DNA from: Clarkia xantiana subsp. parviflora
Taxonomy: Eukaryota > Streptophyta > Magnoliopsida > Myrtales > Onagraceae
DNA length: 64,000 nucleotides
Assembly: GCA_036873135.1 (NCBI GenBank)
Contig: JAPTYO010000027.1
Coordinates: 1,631,195 to 1,695,194, forward strand
Direction of reading: 5' to 3'
A program made the position numbers and the translations under genes. This document shows positions 32,401 to 44,085 of this stretch, piece by piece; positions within the stretch are counted from its first letter, which is position 1; the number at the start of each line of letters is the position of its first letter. The notes under the pieces are model-generated. The model was not told where the DNA came from, did not search any database, and saw only the letters and a list, made by a program, of their open reading frames with translations.

Positions 32401-33515
32401 GGGATAAGGGTTCCTTTAGTACCACTTCTTTGGGCAGAATCCACTTTTGGTACCACTTCTTTTTTTTGTACACTTTTGGTACCAACGTTCCATTTTGTAC
32501 CCTTTTGGTACCTCCGTTAGAATTCCGTCCAAAATGGCCGTTAAACCCCCATGTGAGCTGCACGTGACCAAAAAGTAAATTTGGCTGGACGAATTTACCC
32601 TTAGGGATAAATGTTCATTTGGTACCACTTCTTTGGGCAAAATCCACTTTTGGTACCACTTTTTTTTTTTTTTTGTATATATACTTTGTTTTGCAGTCGG
32701 TGAACCTTTTATTAATTACAGAACTTCCATTATCATCATACAGTTCTTCTTTAGACTCTTCTTTTGTGTACTTTTTGTCTGACACATTCGAAGAAATTTA
32801 TATGTCGTTGTAAAAATCAATATTGTAATGTATGTATGTATGTTTCATGTATCAGTTGATATATGATAATAATGCGGTGCATAGTATGATAGATGTTTGT
32901 AAGTATTAGAATTTCGTGCAATATATAAGAAAATTATTTGTTCGTGGCGTTGAAATTAACTTTTTGTATTGTGAAAAGTATCACTATGAATTTAATAACG
33001 TTTTCTATAAACGCAAATAGATACGTCATTCCTTACCGCTCTAGAATAAACATTTCGACACTCTGCAACAATAATATAAACTTTTAAAGATGCGACGTTT
33101 CCTTTTGTTAGATCGAAAATATAAGTTGCAACATTACTAAGTAGGGCTCTGAACAAAGTTGGAAATGTATATATGGGACAATTCTATATCGAATCCATAT
33201 AAACCCGACAGCAAAACAAAGCAAATATACAAAAAAAAAAAAAAAAAAAAAGTGGTACCAAAAGTGGATTTTGCCCAAAGAAGTGGTACCAAATGAACAT
33301 TTATCCCTAAGGGTAAATCCGTCCAGCCAAATTTATTTTTTGGTCACGTGCAGCTCACATGGGGGTTTAACGGCAATTTTGGACGGAATTCTAACGGAGG
33401 TACCAAAATGGTACAAAATGGAAAACGTTGGTACCAAAAGTGTACAAAAAAAAAAAGAAGGGGTACCAAAAGTGTATTCTGCCCAAAGAAGTGGTACCAA
33501 AGTAACCCTTATCCC
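32401..33515. mobile_element. Non-autonomous Mutator-like element with long TIRs (1115 bp)
   Basis: Starts GGGATAAGGGTT and ends AACCCTTATCCC. Inverted ends of about 280 bp (32401-32680, 33232-33515) match at roughly 95% by eye, with internal TTTTGGTACCA motifs repeated in each arm. A perfect 9-bp duplication ATTTATTAT flanks it (32392-32400, 33516-33524). The interior (32690-33225) is AT-rich and without a gene. Its right duplication overlaps the target duplication of the next element. Confidence 0.9.
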
Positions 33516-33525
33516 ATTTATTATA

Positions 33526-33730
33526 GGAAAAAAGCCATGATTGGTCCCTATACTATGTATAATGGATCGATTTGATCCCTATACTATTATTGGAACTGAT
33601 TTAATCTCTATACTATTCAATTTGGGTCTTTTTTAGTCCTTCCGTTAACTTCCATGGAATTTTCCGTTAACTTTTGATGAGTTGTCATCTTATTTTCCAC
33701 GTGTGTTGCCATGTCATCAACATCTTTTCA
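33526..33730 (+). repeat. Left TIR of the large Mutator-like element
   Basis: Has three spaced TC(C/T)CTATACTAT motifs, GTTAACTTCCATGGAATT and CCACGTGTGTTGCC. Runs into an (AT)n tract at 33758-33779. Confidence 0.9.
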
Positions 33731-33976
33731 TTTTTCTCTCTCCTAATGTTTATATGAACATATATATATATATATATATTGCAAATAAAACATGGTAATT
33801 AATTGTTTACTCTTCGGCCAAAACAAATTTTAATTGTTTACTATTAAAAATTGTTAATATTTTTGTTATTACCCGATGTTCATCTATTTGCTAACTTTCT
33901 TACAAAAATATCGCTTGTCCTTACTTAAAAAAATATATAATAAAGATAGTAAAAAAAATCATGAACTTAAAGAGTA
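33731..33976. other. AT-rich Mutator interior
   Basis: Poly-AT with a TA microsatellite at 33758-33779. No gene or conserved motif. Confidence 0.6.
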
Positions 33977-36788
33977 TCTATATATATAATAATTCTAAAA
34001 TGTTTAAAGATATGTTGACAAGTAATTTTTTAACCTCACCTTCTCTATCATACATGTTAAAATTACTTAATTTAATTGGTCCATGTCATTTTCTTAGTGA
34101 GTTACACATATATCACTTTTCTCTGTCATCCACATGGAGCTCTTGATTTAATCAAAATTTCCTCATTCACTTTCAGTGTCGGTTACACTAATAAATTAAT
34201 CAAACTAACTATTGCACCCTAAAAATATAAAATTATAAGTTTTGTACCCAACAAATTAGTATAGATAATTGTAATACAAGGAAGATTAAAGGCATTATAA
34301 CACAAGAAATAAAAAAAATAAAAAAAAATTTGAATATATATTTGAATAAATGAATTGATAAAACAAGAAAATCATAACTATATTATATTTATGATATTTT
34401 TTGCCAATACATAACCAAAATAATTCATAAACTTAAAAAGAAAGAAAAAATTGAAGGCTTAATACACAAAATAAAATAAAAAGAAAATTGATTATACAAT
34501 TTTAAGTTATAATAAAATAAATAGATAAGACGATATTTTCGATATAAAAATTAATATATATATATATATATATATATTTAATTAATGAATGAAAGGATTT
34601 TTTTTTTTTTTTTTGCCAACGGAGGATTTGTTAACACTTAGAAAAACATCAAAATAAGAAAAATATGGTGCTTGTGAGAAGAAATAGAATTACTCAACCC
34701 ACCGCATAAATTGTGCTCCTCCATCCTTACAAACGCAAGTATCGAATGAAGCAACAAGTGAAGGCGATATCTAGAAATTATATGAGTTTTAATTGACGTT
34801 GATGGTATGATCTAATTAGGTGGAACTTGAAAGAGGTAAGAAAGTTTTATCTAAGATCCGATCGAATCTTTGACAAATCTGTAATGATTGTTTCTTAGAG
34901 AAAAAAATTAGAGGGATTTACTACTCTTGATTTGATTAGGAGGAACTTCAATTTTTTTCGTCTTCTTATTGTTGTTTATCGAATGTAATAAATAGAATGT
35001 AATAAATAGCTTATTACACAAATACATCTTTCCTAATTCTCATTTTCTGAATTTAGAAATTATATTAAATATTAAATTACATTACCATATATATAAATTT
35101 TCTTTCTAATTAATACGATTAAAGTTTCTTAATCAATAATTTTAATTTATACATTATTAGATTGTCAAATATTACAGTATATATTCGTTGTAATTTTTAA
35201 TAATCAAGCTTTCTTAATGGGAAGATTAACTTTATAAGTATTGTATACATAATATAATGAATGCACACTCAACTGTTTTTTTCTCACCGTCTCTCAACGG
35301 TTGGACTCTATTAAATTCATGAAAAAAAAATCTATTAAATATTTAATTTAATTCTATAGTATTAAATAATAAAATATGACAATATATTTATATCATTAGT
35401 AATTGTTATTATAGAATTTCTATAATCTTAGTATTAAGTGTATGAACTCCGCAATTCGTATGATATTTCCACTTCATTTTAGAAAAGATCATGAACATCT
35501 ACGTCTTTATTATAAATAATAATATACTTACAGCTATTATTATTTTGAGTAAACGTATGATCAAATAATAAAGCATCTACTAGCCAAAATACTAATAATA
35601 AAAATTATAGTGCTGGCCATGAACAATTTTCAATTCCCATGTGATGGCCACCAAATTAATAAATTGTTTAAGAATTTATGAAAATCTTATATTTTTACGG
35701 TAAGATATAATTATATTTATTAAATATTACCATAATAAATATTTATTAAATATTACCATAGTATTTTTAATTATGGTTTACACAATGAATCTTTCATAAT
35801 TCTTCTCAATTTTTCATTTCGTATGATATTTTCACATCTTTATATAGACTAGATAAGTATGAATATTTATGATTTATTTCGTAACTATAAATACTAACTT
35901 ATTTATAGCTATAATTATTTTTTCAGTTAAAGTCTTAATTAATAATAAACTCATGTATTAACCAAAATAATAATAATAAAGTCACATATCAGTAAAAGAA
36001 AAATCACAATAAATCCATATATTTAATTATTAGTATAAATTTTTATAAAGTGAGGATAATGATTTAAACACACAAAAATTTTAAATTTATTTAAGAATTT
36101 TATGAACATATTATTTTATTAGTGATAAGATATAATTAAACTTCATTCCTTATTAAGTTAATCTCCCATTAAAATAATTGTCTATAATATTTCATAACTA
36201 ATATTTATCTATCATCTTCTGATATGTATTAATTAATAAAAAAATATTTATTAGTTTAAGTACTGATAATAAATATTAATTAACTATTTTTTTGGATTTA
36301 CACAATACCCAAAATAATTCTTCTCATACAATACTTCATTTCTTAAATGTATTTTAATTTTTTTTTCTTCAATGTTATTGATTATTCATTAATACAAATA
36401 TGTTTGGCAAAAAAAAAAAATATAAATATGCAAAATTCTTAAATAGTATTGATCAACATATTAAATACTTCATACAATCTACATAGTGTAAATTTATTTT
36501 AGATTGTGTATAACTTAAATAAGATATAATCATATATCATTTCAATATCAACTATCTTTGTTATTTTTATTTTTTTTTGCCAAATCAACCGCCTACATCA
36601 AATATAAAAACATTTTTGTATATAGACAATTTGATATTTGTGCATTTATTTTGATATTCTAATAAATAATCTTATCTTTTAGTCAAAAAAAAAATATACT
36701 TATCTAAGTAAACTATCTAACAAATCTATATTATTCCATTTTATAGTACTACATTTATATCCGCGCAAAGCGCGGGTAGTATATCTAG
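33977..36788 (+). mobile_element. Probable non-autonomous Helitron
   Basis: The right end has the Helitron signature: hairpin CCGCGC-AAA-GCGCGG at 36761-36775, then GTAGTATATCTAG ending in CTAG (CTRR) at 36788 and followed by T. A fitting 5' end is TCTATATATATAATAATTC at 33977 preceded by A, giving the A/T target usual for Helitrons. The interior is very AT-rich with no RepHel gene. The 3' end is well supported; the 5' end is one of several possible TC starts. Confidence 0.6.
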
Positions 36789-36978
36789 TATATAATAAAC
36801 CCACACAACTAACTCACTCCAAATCAAAGCTTGTTCTTAATAAAACAGACAATCTACAAAACAAAGAGTAGAATATTTTGAAAATGTTATAAGTAAATAG
36901 TCTGAATATAATCAAATAAACCTAAATTTAAATAACAAGTATCTAGAATTTCTAATTTTCATATATTCCCCTTATAAC

Positions 36979-37716
36979 TGTTGGATCACGGTCGAAGCTC
37001 CGGTAAGTTCTTGACGGAAAACCCGAACTCCTTAGCTCCGCGTAATCCTGCAAAAAGGGATGATCCGGGTGGTGACCCAGAATCCCTCTCCGATGCTTAA
37101 ATGAGAGTTTGAACGATGTGGTGGATAGCAAAAGTCTAAGTTCGTATTAGAGAATGTGTGTTCTAAGGTAACTTCCTCCTTTATATAGGAGGGGAAGTTA
37201 CCTCAGTTACCTGTAACCGCGCCTGACAGTTTACCCACGTTCCGTATATCTCGTTCAGGATTCCACGTATCTCGCCCCACGCTCCGCGTATCTCGCCCAC
37301 ACTCCGCGTATCTCGGGCACGCCCTGCGTATCTCGGGGGAGTTTATCCGTATCTTAACCGTTTCCCCACTACTCTATCTAGTAGGCGGGTTTCTTGGTCT
37401 TATCCTCTGATCACAAGTCCCGATCCCTATCGGGGACTCCAAAGTTATCTCATTCTAAGTCACCACCCAGGACCACTCGTCCCACGAGACAGGGTCAGCT
37501 TTTTCGGGGCTTTATTATCGGGGCCTTCTCAAAGGCATATCGGAGCCTACTCAGAGGCTTCTCGTCGGGGAGCATTCCCTTCATATATCGGGACCGATCT
37601 CGCCGGGACCCTTCATACTGGGCTTCTGGGCCCTCCAGGCCTTTCGCGAGGCCCACTAGGCTTACCCGCCGTTTATTGACTGTTAACGGGGCTAACGATT
37701 ACATCGGAACCCATCA
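36979..37716 (-). repeat. 3' LTR of element 4
   Basis: + strand TGTTGGATCACGGTC...GGAACCCATCA. About 18 differences from 58952-59689 by eye (roughly 2.4%). Has four to five GCGTATCTCG repeats (37245-37340), the same motif as in element 3 LTRs. Confidence 0.95.
37180..37187 (-). promoter_or_regulatory. TATA box, 3' LTR of element 4
   Basis: TATATAAA on the minus strand in CCTCCTATATAAAGGAGG. Confidence 0.65.
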
Positions 37717-37731
37717 TTTCCCCCAAGACAT
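37717..37731 (-). other. Polypurine tract of element 4
   Basis: Minus strand TCTTGGGGGAAA next to the 3' LTR; one base differs from the GGGGGCAAA of element 5. Confidence 0.8.
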
Positions 37732-37764
37732 GAGGGACTTATAGTCTGTCGTGTCTTCCAATTC

Positions 37765-37950
37765 TGAACCTTCCGACATCATCATCGAAGGCTTTCGTCT
37801 TCAGACCTCCCGATATTACCATCGGAGGCTTTTATCTTCAGACCTTCCGATATTACCATCAGAGGCTTTTATCTTCAGACCTCCCGATATTACCATCGGA
37901 GGCTTTTACCTTCAGACCTCCCGATATTACCATCGGATGCTTTTACCTTG
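37765..37950. repeat. 37-bp tandem repeat upstream of the element 4 antisense gene
   Basis: Four to five copies of CTTCAGACCTCCCGATATTA plus CCATCGGAGGCTTTTAT. A shorter, decayed version is at 47905-48010 in element 5. It ends about 450 bp before the antisense ATG and 270 bp before its TATA box, so it may be an upstream regulatory repeat. Confidence 0.85.
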
Positions 37951-38113
37951 GGTGCAACCCTTTAATCACAAAGCTCCTCACTCACGATTCCTCGTGGCTT
38001 CTAAGGACAGTTTCCAAATCCGAGGAGACTCCTCGGTTACTCCACCATTAAATGCAAGGAATGATGAAACGACGCCTAAGCAGGTGTGACTGTTGCTTTC
38101 TGAAAAAGCAGTA

Positions 38114-38230
38114 TTACGTCACTAACGTCTCCTCCGTACTGTCCCCTATAATCTCGGCGATCAAGATTGAGCCGTTTCATCTTCAACGGTTCGGATTCGA
38201 ATCTGTCCAGCTGTCTTTTTATCTATAAAA
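38114..38230 (+). promoter_or_regulatory. Promoter signals of the element 4 antisense gene
   Basis: TTACGTCA (38114-38121), which is TGACGTAA inverted and matches a bZIP/as-1 type core, lies about 103 bp before TATAAAA (38224-38230). The region around TATCTATAAAAGCC is followed 20-30 bp later by CACTATTCAGTC, a fitting start site. Order and spacing are kept in element 5 (48187-48299). ATG follows about 170 bp after the TATA box. Confidence 0.65.
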
Positions 38231-38398
38231 GCCAAAATCCTGGCACTATTCAGTCTTTCCCTACCGTTTTGATTTCTGAAAGTTCTGCCATTGTCAAACC
38301 TCGAAGCTTTTCTCTCCAAGTCTCGTTTGATTCTCCGGCGATTCAAGGCCTCGAGTTGTCAAGATCTTTTCTTCGTCTTCTCCGATCAATCATCCACT

Positions 38399-40993
38399 AT
38401 GTCTGGTAAGGTTTTCCTTCTTTTCCTCCGTGATTTACTGATGTTATTTTCTTTTCCTTGCCTAAGTTTTCTCGTTATGGCCGTTTTTAGACGAGGCCAG
38501 TTCTAGAGGAAGGAACCTCTTTACTTTCGAGCTTGCTACTAATGAAATCTCTGAGACCCTCTATGAAGCTGCTCTCCGGGAAGGCTGCATCACGTCGGCC
38601 TGGGAACCTCGCTTTCCCTACGATTCTCACCAACCTACCAGGAGAAAGCACATAGTTACCCGTCCTCGGGAAGGAGAGGTGTTTGTCTCCATGGGACAGA
38701 TAAACGCCGGGATCCGATTCCCCTTCTGCGGGAATCTGGTTGAGATGTGTAGCTTCTATCAAACGCATCCAACTACTTTCTCCCCACACGCTATAAGCGT
38801 GTGGAATGCCTTCCAAGTTCTGTGCCTCCGTTAACAATGGACGTACAGCCTGCTGCTCTTCCGTACCTTCTACGGAATGAAGTGTAACAAGGCTGGAGTC
38901 TGCTCCTTTACCCCTCGACTTCCCAAATGGACCAGGGAGCAACTCGCTCGCTTCGGCTGGGATGGCGAGACTTGGAAGTTTAATAAGGATCGGGGGTTTA
39001 TTCGCGACTCAGGGTCCGACAACAGTGGATGGAAGAATTACTACTTCTTCGTCCAGAACAGCTCCATCCCGTGGCCCCGATGGGAGGCTGTGGCGGACCC
39101 TGCCCCCAAGTTTGAAGTCTACACCGAGGACGACTCTTCAACTGGTCCAGCTTTATCGTTGGGGGGAATCCTTCGCTCCCCTTGACGCCAACAAGCTCGT
39201 GGAGGGGGACCTGATCCAGATCGGGGTCCAACTCCTCGATTCAATTTCCGACAACTTGGTTCTTTGGGTAACACTTCTAACTGTATTTTACTTTCATTTT
39301 TGCAGCCAAGAAGGCATCTCTGCTGACCCATCTCGTGTTGAAGCAGGGGGAGACCGACGCTGTTCCCAGCTCCAAGCGGAAGCGGAAGTCCTTGAAGAGG
39401 GGAGCCTCCTCTTCTGCGGCTCCTCCGACTGAGGAGCAGGTCGAGATGGCCAAGCGGGTCAAAAGAGAGGAGGTGGACAAGGCCTTCGGTGTCACCACCG
39501 CTGAGGAAGGTAAGCGTGTTCGCCGCGCTATTAAAAAATACAGGAGGTTGGTTCCCGAGGAGTTTATCCCCGCTGACCGAGAGTCGCGGGTCAGAGAAAT
39601 CAAATACATACTCCAAGGGGAAACCCCCCGCGTCCTCAAGGCGGGCTATTACAACTTCTGTTGAAAGGACCAGTACGTCCCGCGCGGGGTCATCTGGTGC
39701 CCCAATAATACACTTCTTGACTTTATTCGTCCCGCCACCGCATGTCCATCGGAGGCTCTTACTCCGACGAAGGCTGCAACTCCAGCAAGGGCTGCGACTC
39801 CACAGGAGCCGATAGCTGAGAATACCCCGACGGAAGCTCAGTTCCGTCAGGTGACTAACTTGGATGCTTCCCCCTCTTCCGAGGAGCCAAATGAAGGGCT
39901 GATTCCCCGCCAGAGGCCAGGGCGGAGCATCCTGAGGCCAGCTGTGGAGGACGTGTCTCAGAGTCCTCCCTTGGATTTGCGCTCTCCGACTCCGGAGCCT
40001 CCGACTGAGGCTCTCAAGGTCATTCCTCCGGTTCCCTGGAACCCGATCGAGTCTCTTCGAGGGGTCCCACTCCATCGGGGAGACCTTCAGTCAGAATTGG
40101 CCCTGCACCTGCTGGCAGGGTCAATTCCACCAGCCTTGAGACGTCTGATCTCCTTGGCTGACGAAGATATCGACGAGGATCTTCGCGACATGGCCATCCG
40201 TCGGATGGAGGTAAAACTTTACTTTCGCTTTTGCTCTTGCCTTCGATTATCGAACCTTAACCTCTTATTCCTTTTGTCTCAGGAAACTGCGAGCCAACAG
40301 CGCTGCTTTGGCTACATCCTCGCTCTGAAGGATGCTTTGAAGGAGGAGCGGGCCAGGTCGGACCCCAAAGCCTTGGCCAAGCTCCAGGAGGACCTTGCCG
40401 ACGTTATGGCGGCAAGGGAGAAGATAACCAAGGAACAGTCCCTCCTTGGCCAGAAGGCTATGGACTTGCAAAAACAGGTCCATGACCATGAAGCCGTGCT
40501 GCGTCGGGAGCGGAGGATGCTCAAAGAGGAACAGCAGCGGCACGAGGCGGGGAAGAGGCAACTCGTCCTCGAGAAGAGCATTCTCGAGTAAGCTAAGGCG
40601 GGACTCGAGGCCGAGAAGGCTGAATTTCCTGCCAGGCTGGCGGAGGCAAAGGCTCAGGGTCGCGAGGAGGGTCGCGAGGAGTATCAGAACTCCGATGATT
40701 TCAAGGCGGATGCCGTGGGGTTCTGCAAGACCGAGGTGGAGAACGTTCTGTTCAATGCCGTCGAGGAGCTTTACACGGTATACGAGGATGCCATTGACTT
40801 CAAGAAGTCCGAGACCCTCGCCCCCTTCGCGGAGAAATACTCCAGACTCCCCGCGGAAAGTGATGAGGCCGATGCCCCCGAAGGTGCCGCGGACCCGACT
40901 CCACAGACTGCGGAGCCTTCTGCCCTGGACCCCGCGAATCCTGCTCCCTCCGAAGCTGCTGAGGACCCAACTTCCAACAAGGACCAGGCTTAA
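38399..40993 (+). pseudogene. Antisense gene of element 4, four exons, several lesions
   Basis: Exon 1 is ATGTCTG (38399-38405), intron 38406-38490, exon 2 from 38491 to about 39269. Exon 3 starts after GAAGCAG at 39347 (an acceptor at 39305 also fits a splice site but not the phase) and ends at 40210. Exon 4 is 40283-40993. Exon 2 has GIRFPFCGNLVEMCSFY, LLLFRTFYGMKCNKAG and WPRWEAVADP. Exon 3 starts Lys-rich (SSKRKRKSLKRGASSSAAPP, nuclear-signal-like) and ends in a Pro/Glu-rich part. Exon 4 is a long coiled coil with SDDFKADAVGFCKTEVENVL. Lesions: TAA at 38832-38834, a frameshift near 39130, TGA at 39662-39664 and TAA at 40589-40591. Confidence 0.78.
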
Positions 40994-41869
40994 TGCTTCA
41001 TTCTTTAAGTCCTTGTAATTTCCTCTTCATTTCCTCCTTGTATCGGAACCTTCAGACCTTCGAGCCTTTATGAAAATTCCTTTTATCTATTTCGGTCTTG
41101 ATTATTATTGCACTGCTTGAAGTGACTTGACTCGTTACTTAAAACGTTCCGATACATCACTTAGGATGACTTCATACATCCTTCCGATGCTTCACAAGGA
41201 CTTACCACTTAAGGTTTCTCGTCCATACCATTTAAGGTGATTTCATACGTCCTTCGCGACGTTTTTCTTGGGACCTCACCACTTAAGGTTTCTCGTCCCT
41301 GCCGTTCAAGGCAATTTCGCGCATCATTTAAGATGATTTTATCGTACCATTTAAGGATTTTTATCGCGTCATTCTAGACGACTTAATCATACCCCTTAAG
41401 GATTTTTGCTGTATCATAAAGGCAACTTACTCGGACCCCTTAGGGCTTTTCGCTGCATCATAAAGACGACTTACTCGGACCCCTTAGGGCTTTTTGCTGC
41501 ATCATAAAGACGAATTACTCGGACCCCTTAGGGCTTTTATTCATACCTAGGCTTTTTGTTGCATCATAAAGACGACTTACTCGTACCTCAGAAGGCTTTT
41601 TAATCGTACCTCGGAAGGCTTTTTGTCGCGTCCCTTAGGACGACTTACTCGTACCTCAGAAGTCTTTTTAATAGTACCTTGGAAGGCTTTTTGTCGCGTC
41701 CTTTAGGACGACTTACCAACAGTTAGAATAAATCTAAAAGCAATTTGATCGAGAGAAACTTCTTTTATTCATTAATAACTTAAAGCTTTGCTTACATCAG
41801 ATCAATCGATAGATAACTTGCGCCATTCGCAGCGACTTAACATCACGCACCACTTAAGGCAACTTAGGA
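40994..41869. repeat. Tandem spacer of element 4
   Basis: Degenerate repeats: CACTTAAGGTTTCTCGTCC near 41205-41300, then units of about 52 bp such as GACGACTTACTCGGACCCCTTAGGGCTTTTTGC (41420-41580). It closes with CAGTTAGAATAAATCTAAAAGC at 41718, which contains the TTAGA/TCTAA stem amplified in element 3. AATAAA within it could serve as a poly(A) signal for the + strand antisense gene. Confidence 0.85.
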
Positions 41870-43017
41870 TCAAACATGACATTTCTTCAAGTGTGCGCCA
41901 CTAAAAGAATGTTTCAATGTCTTGCCATCAAGGTCTTCTAACTTGTACGCATTCGGGGTTGGCATCCCTACGATCTTGTAAGGTCCCTCCCATTTCAGTG
42001 ACAGCTTGTTGATCCGATCTTCATGGACGAACTCATTCCTCCGCCAGACAAGTTCTCCAACGAAGAATTGTCGGGACTTGACCCGCCGATTATAGTACCT
42101 GGCTGTTGCCAGACGCATCCGGGCCTGAACTTCATCATCCTTCCACCTTTTCTCTTCGAGCAAGTTCAAGTCCAGACGTCTCATTTCTTCGTTCGTCAGA
42201 GGCTCATAATACCTCCTGCGATGGGACGCCACCGCTATCTCTACGGGAGCAACTGCCTCTGTGCCACAACACGTTTTCAAGCTCATCTAGCCAATAACCC
42301 TGCAAGGCATAGACCCTCTTCTTCAAGCCATCCATTACGATCTTGTTGGCTGATTCGACTTGGCCATTAGTCTGAGCATGGCGGACGGAGGCTGTCCGAT
42401 GCTCGATGTTCAATTCCTCCAGATACTCCTTCAACTGAGCCCCATTGAACGGAGGACCATTATCACTGATCAACGCTTGAGGAACCCCGTACCGGGATAC
42501 GATTTGAGTCTGGAGAAACTTGACGATCTTTTGCCCCGTCGTCTTGGCCAACGCCTTAGCCTCTATCCACTTAGAAAAGTAATCAATGGCTACAAGTAAG
42601 GTACTTGCACTGACCTTTTGCTTGCGGAAGGGGTCCCACCAAGTCAATGCCCCACTGCGCGAAGGGCCAAGCACTCTTGATGGACATCAAGTCCGCGGCA
42701 GGAGCCACGATATTCGGAGCGTACCTCTGGCAGGCATCACAAGATTGGACCATCGCTATCGCTTCCTTGTTCATCGAAGGCCAATAGTAGCCTAAATTCA
42801 GCGCTTTCCTCATAATGGATCGGGCCCTTTCATGAGAGGCCGCGACTCCTTCGTGCAACTCTCTCAGGATCCGATTCGTATCAGGCTCCGCCACACATTT
42901 CAGAAAAGGCATTACATGCCCCTTCTTATATAACTGGTTGTCCACCATCGCATAGTTGCTCACGATTCGACGCAACCTAACAGCTGCCACTTCATCGTCG
43001 GGGAGTGCCCCCAGAGT
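41870..43017 (-). pseudogene. Integrase of element 4
   Basis: Zinc finger (HEGVAASH...CDACQ), core with WGIDLVGPLP, SDNGPPFNG and GQVESANK, C-terminal SLKWEGPYKIVG, end KKCHV. A one-base insertion near 42590 shifts the frame within the core, and about 59 bp are lost near 42268 (after ENVLW), removing the part that follows the catalytic Glu. A TAG at 43018-43020 separates it from RNase H. Confidence 0.88.
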
Positions 43018-44085
43018 CTAGTATGTGACTATCGGGGTCATCCAGGTTGGTTTCTCTTCTTCCTCCGATCCTGCTTCAATAGCACATACCTCCGATGGGT
43101 CGATGGTTGAGATAATTGCCCTCTCCAAAAAGTGCACCTTCCGATTCTCCTCGGGGGCTACCCCCAGGGCAAACTTGCTTAAGGCATCTGCCTCCGTGTT
43201 TTCTTCCCTCGGGATTGCTTCAATGTCGAAGCTTTTGAAGCTTCCCTTCAAAGTCTGCACCTCGTGCAAATACTTCCTCATTGTCGGGCTCTTCGCCTCG
43301 TAATTCCCCTGGACTTGATTCACGATCAGGTTAGCATCACACTTCACCTTTAAATGAATAACTCCCGTACCTTTGGCAATTTTAAGGCCCGTGATGAGAG
43401 CCTCATACTCAGCTTCATTGTTGGTGGCCCTAAACGTTAAGGCCAAGGCATATCGCAGGGGCTCGCCTCTACCGGGCGGTATCAATACAAATCCTGCCCC
43501 CGATCCCTCTACACTTGAAGAACCATCAGTGTACATCTCCCAGGTGTTCTCCTCATTTGCCTGTTCTGATTGTTCTGCTATCGGGACCTCCATGGTTGCC
43601 CCCTCTACATGACCCGCTTCTTCCAGATCGGGTGCTGTAGACTCTGCTATGAAGTCCGCCAATGCCTGGCCCTTAATAGCCGTTCTCGGGGCAAAGTGAA
43701 TACGGAACTCTGTAAGCTCGACTGCCCATTTCACCAATCTCCCCGACGCCTCCGGTCGGTTCAAAAAGTGCTTTAAGGGCTGATTAGTTAACACCGTAAT
43801 CTCGTGGGCATGGAAGTAAGGCCTCAGCTTTCGAGCAGCAATAATCAACGCAAAGATATACTTCTCAACAGCGGGATAATTCATTTCAGATTTGACGAAC
43901 GCCTTGCTTACAAAATAAACAGGAACTTGGTTGCCCTTGACAATCTTTATTAATACAGAACTAACAGCCACTTCAGAAACAACCAAATAGAGATAAAGCG
44001 GCTCGCCTGGAACCGGTTTCGCCAACGGCGGAAGGGTAGGTGTTGCTTGAGCGCCTGGAATGCCTCCTCGCACTTGTCGGACCAT
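43018..44085 (-). pseudogene. Double RNase H region of element 4
   Basis: 355 codons open. The first RNase H is degenerate (LVVSEVAVSSVL where DAS would be expected). An acidic linker with MEVPIAEQSEQ leads to the second RNase H, with TDGSSS, NNEAEYEAL, KCDANLIVNQ and EADALSKF (four acidic residues kept). The upstream RT joint is broken. Confidence 0.88.
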
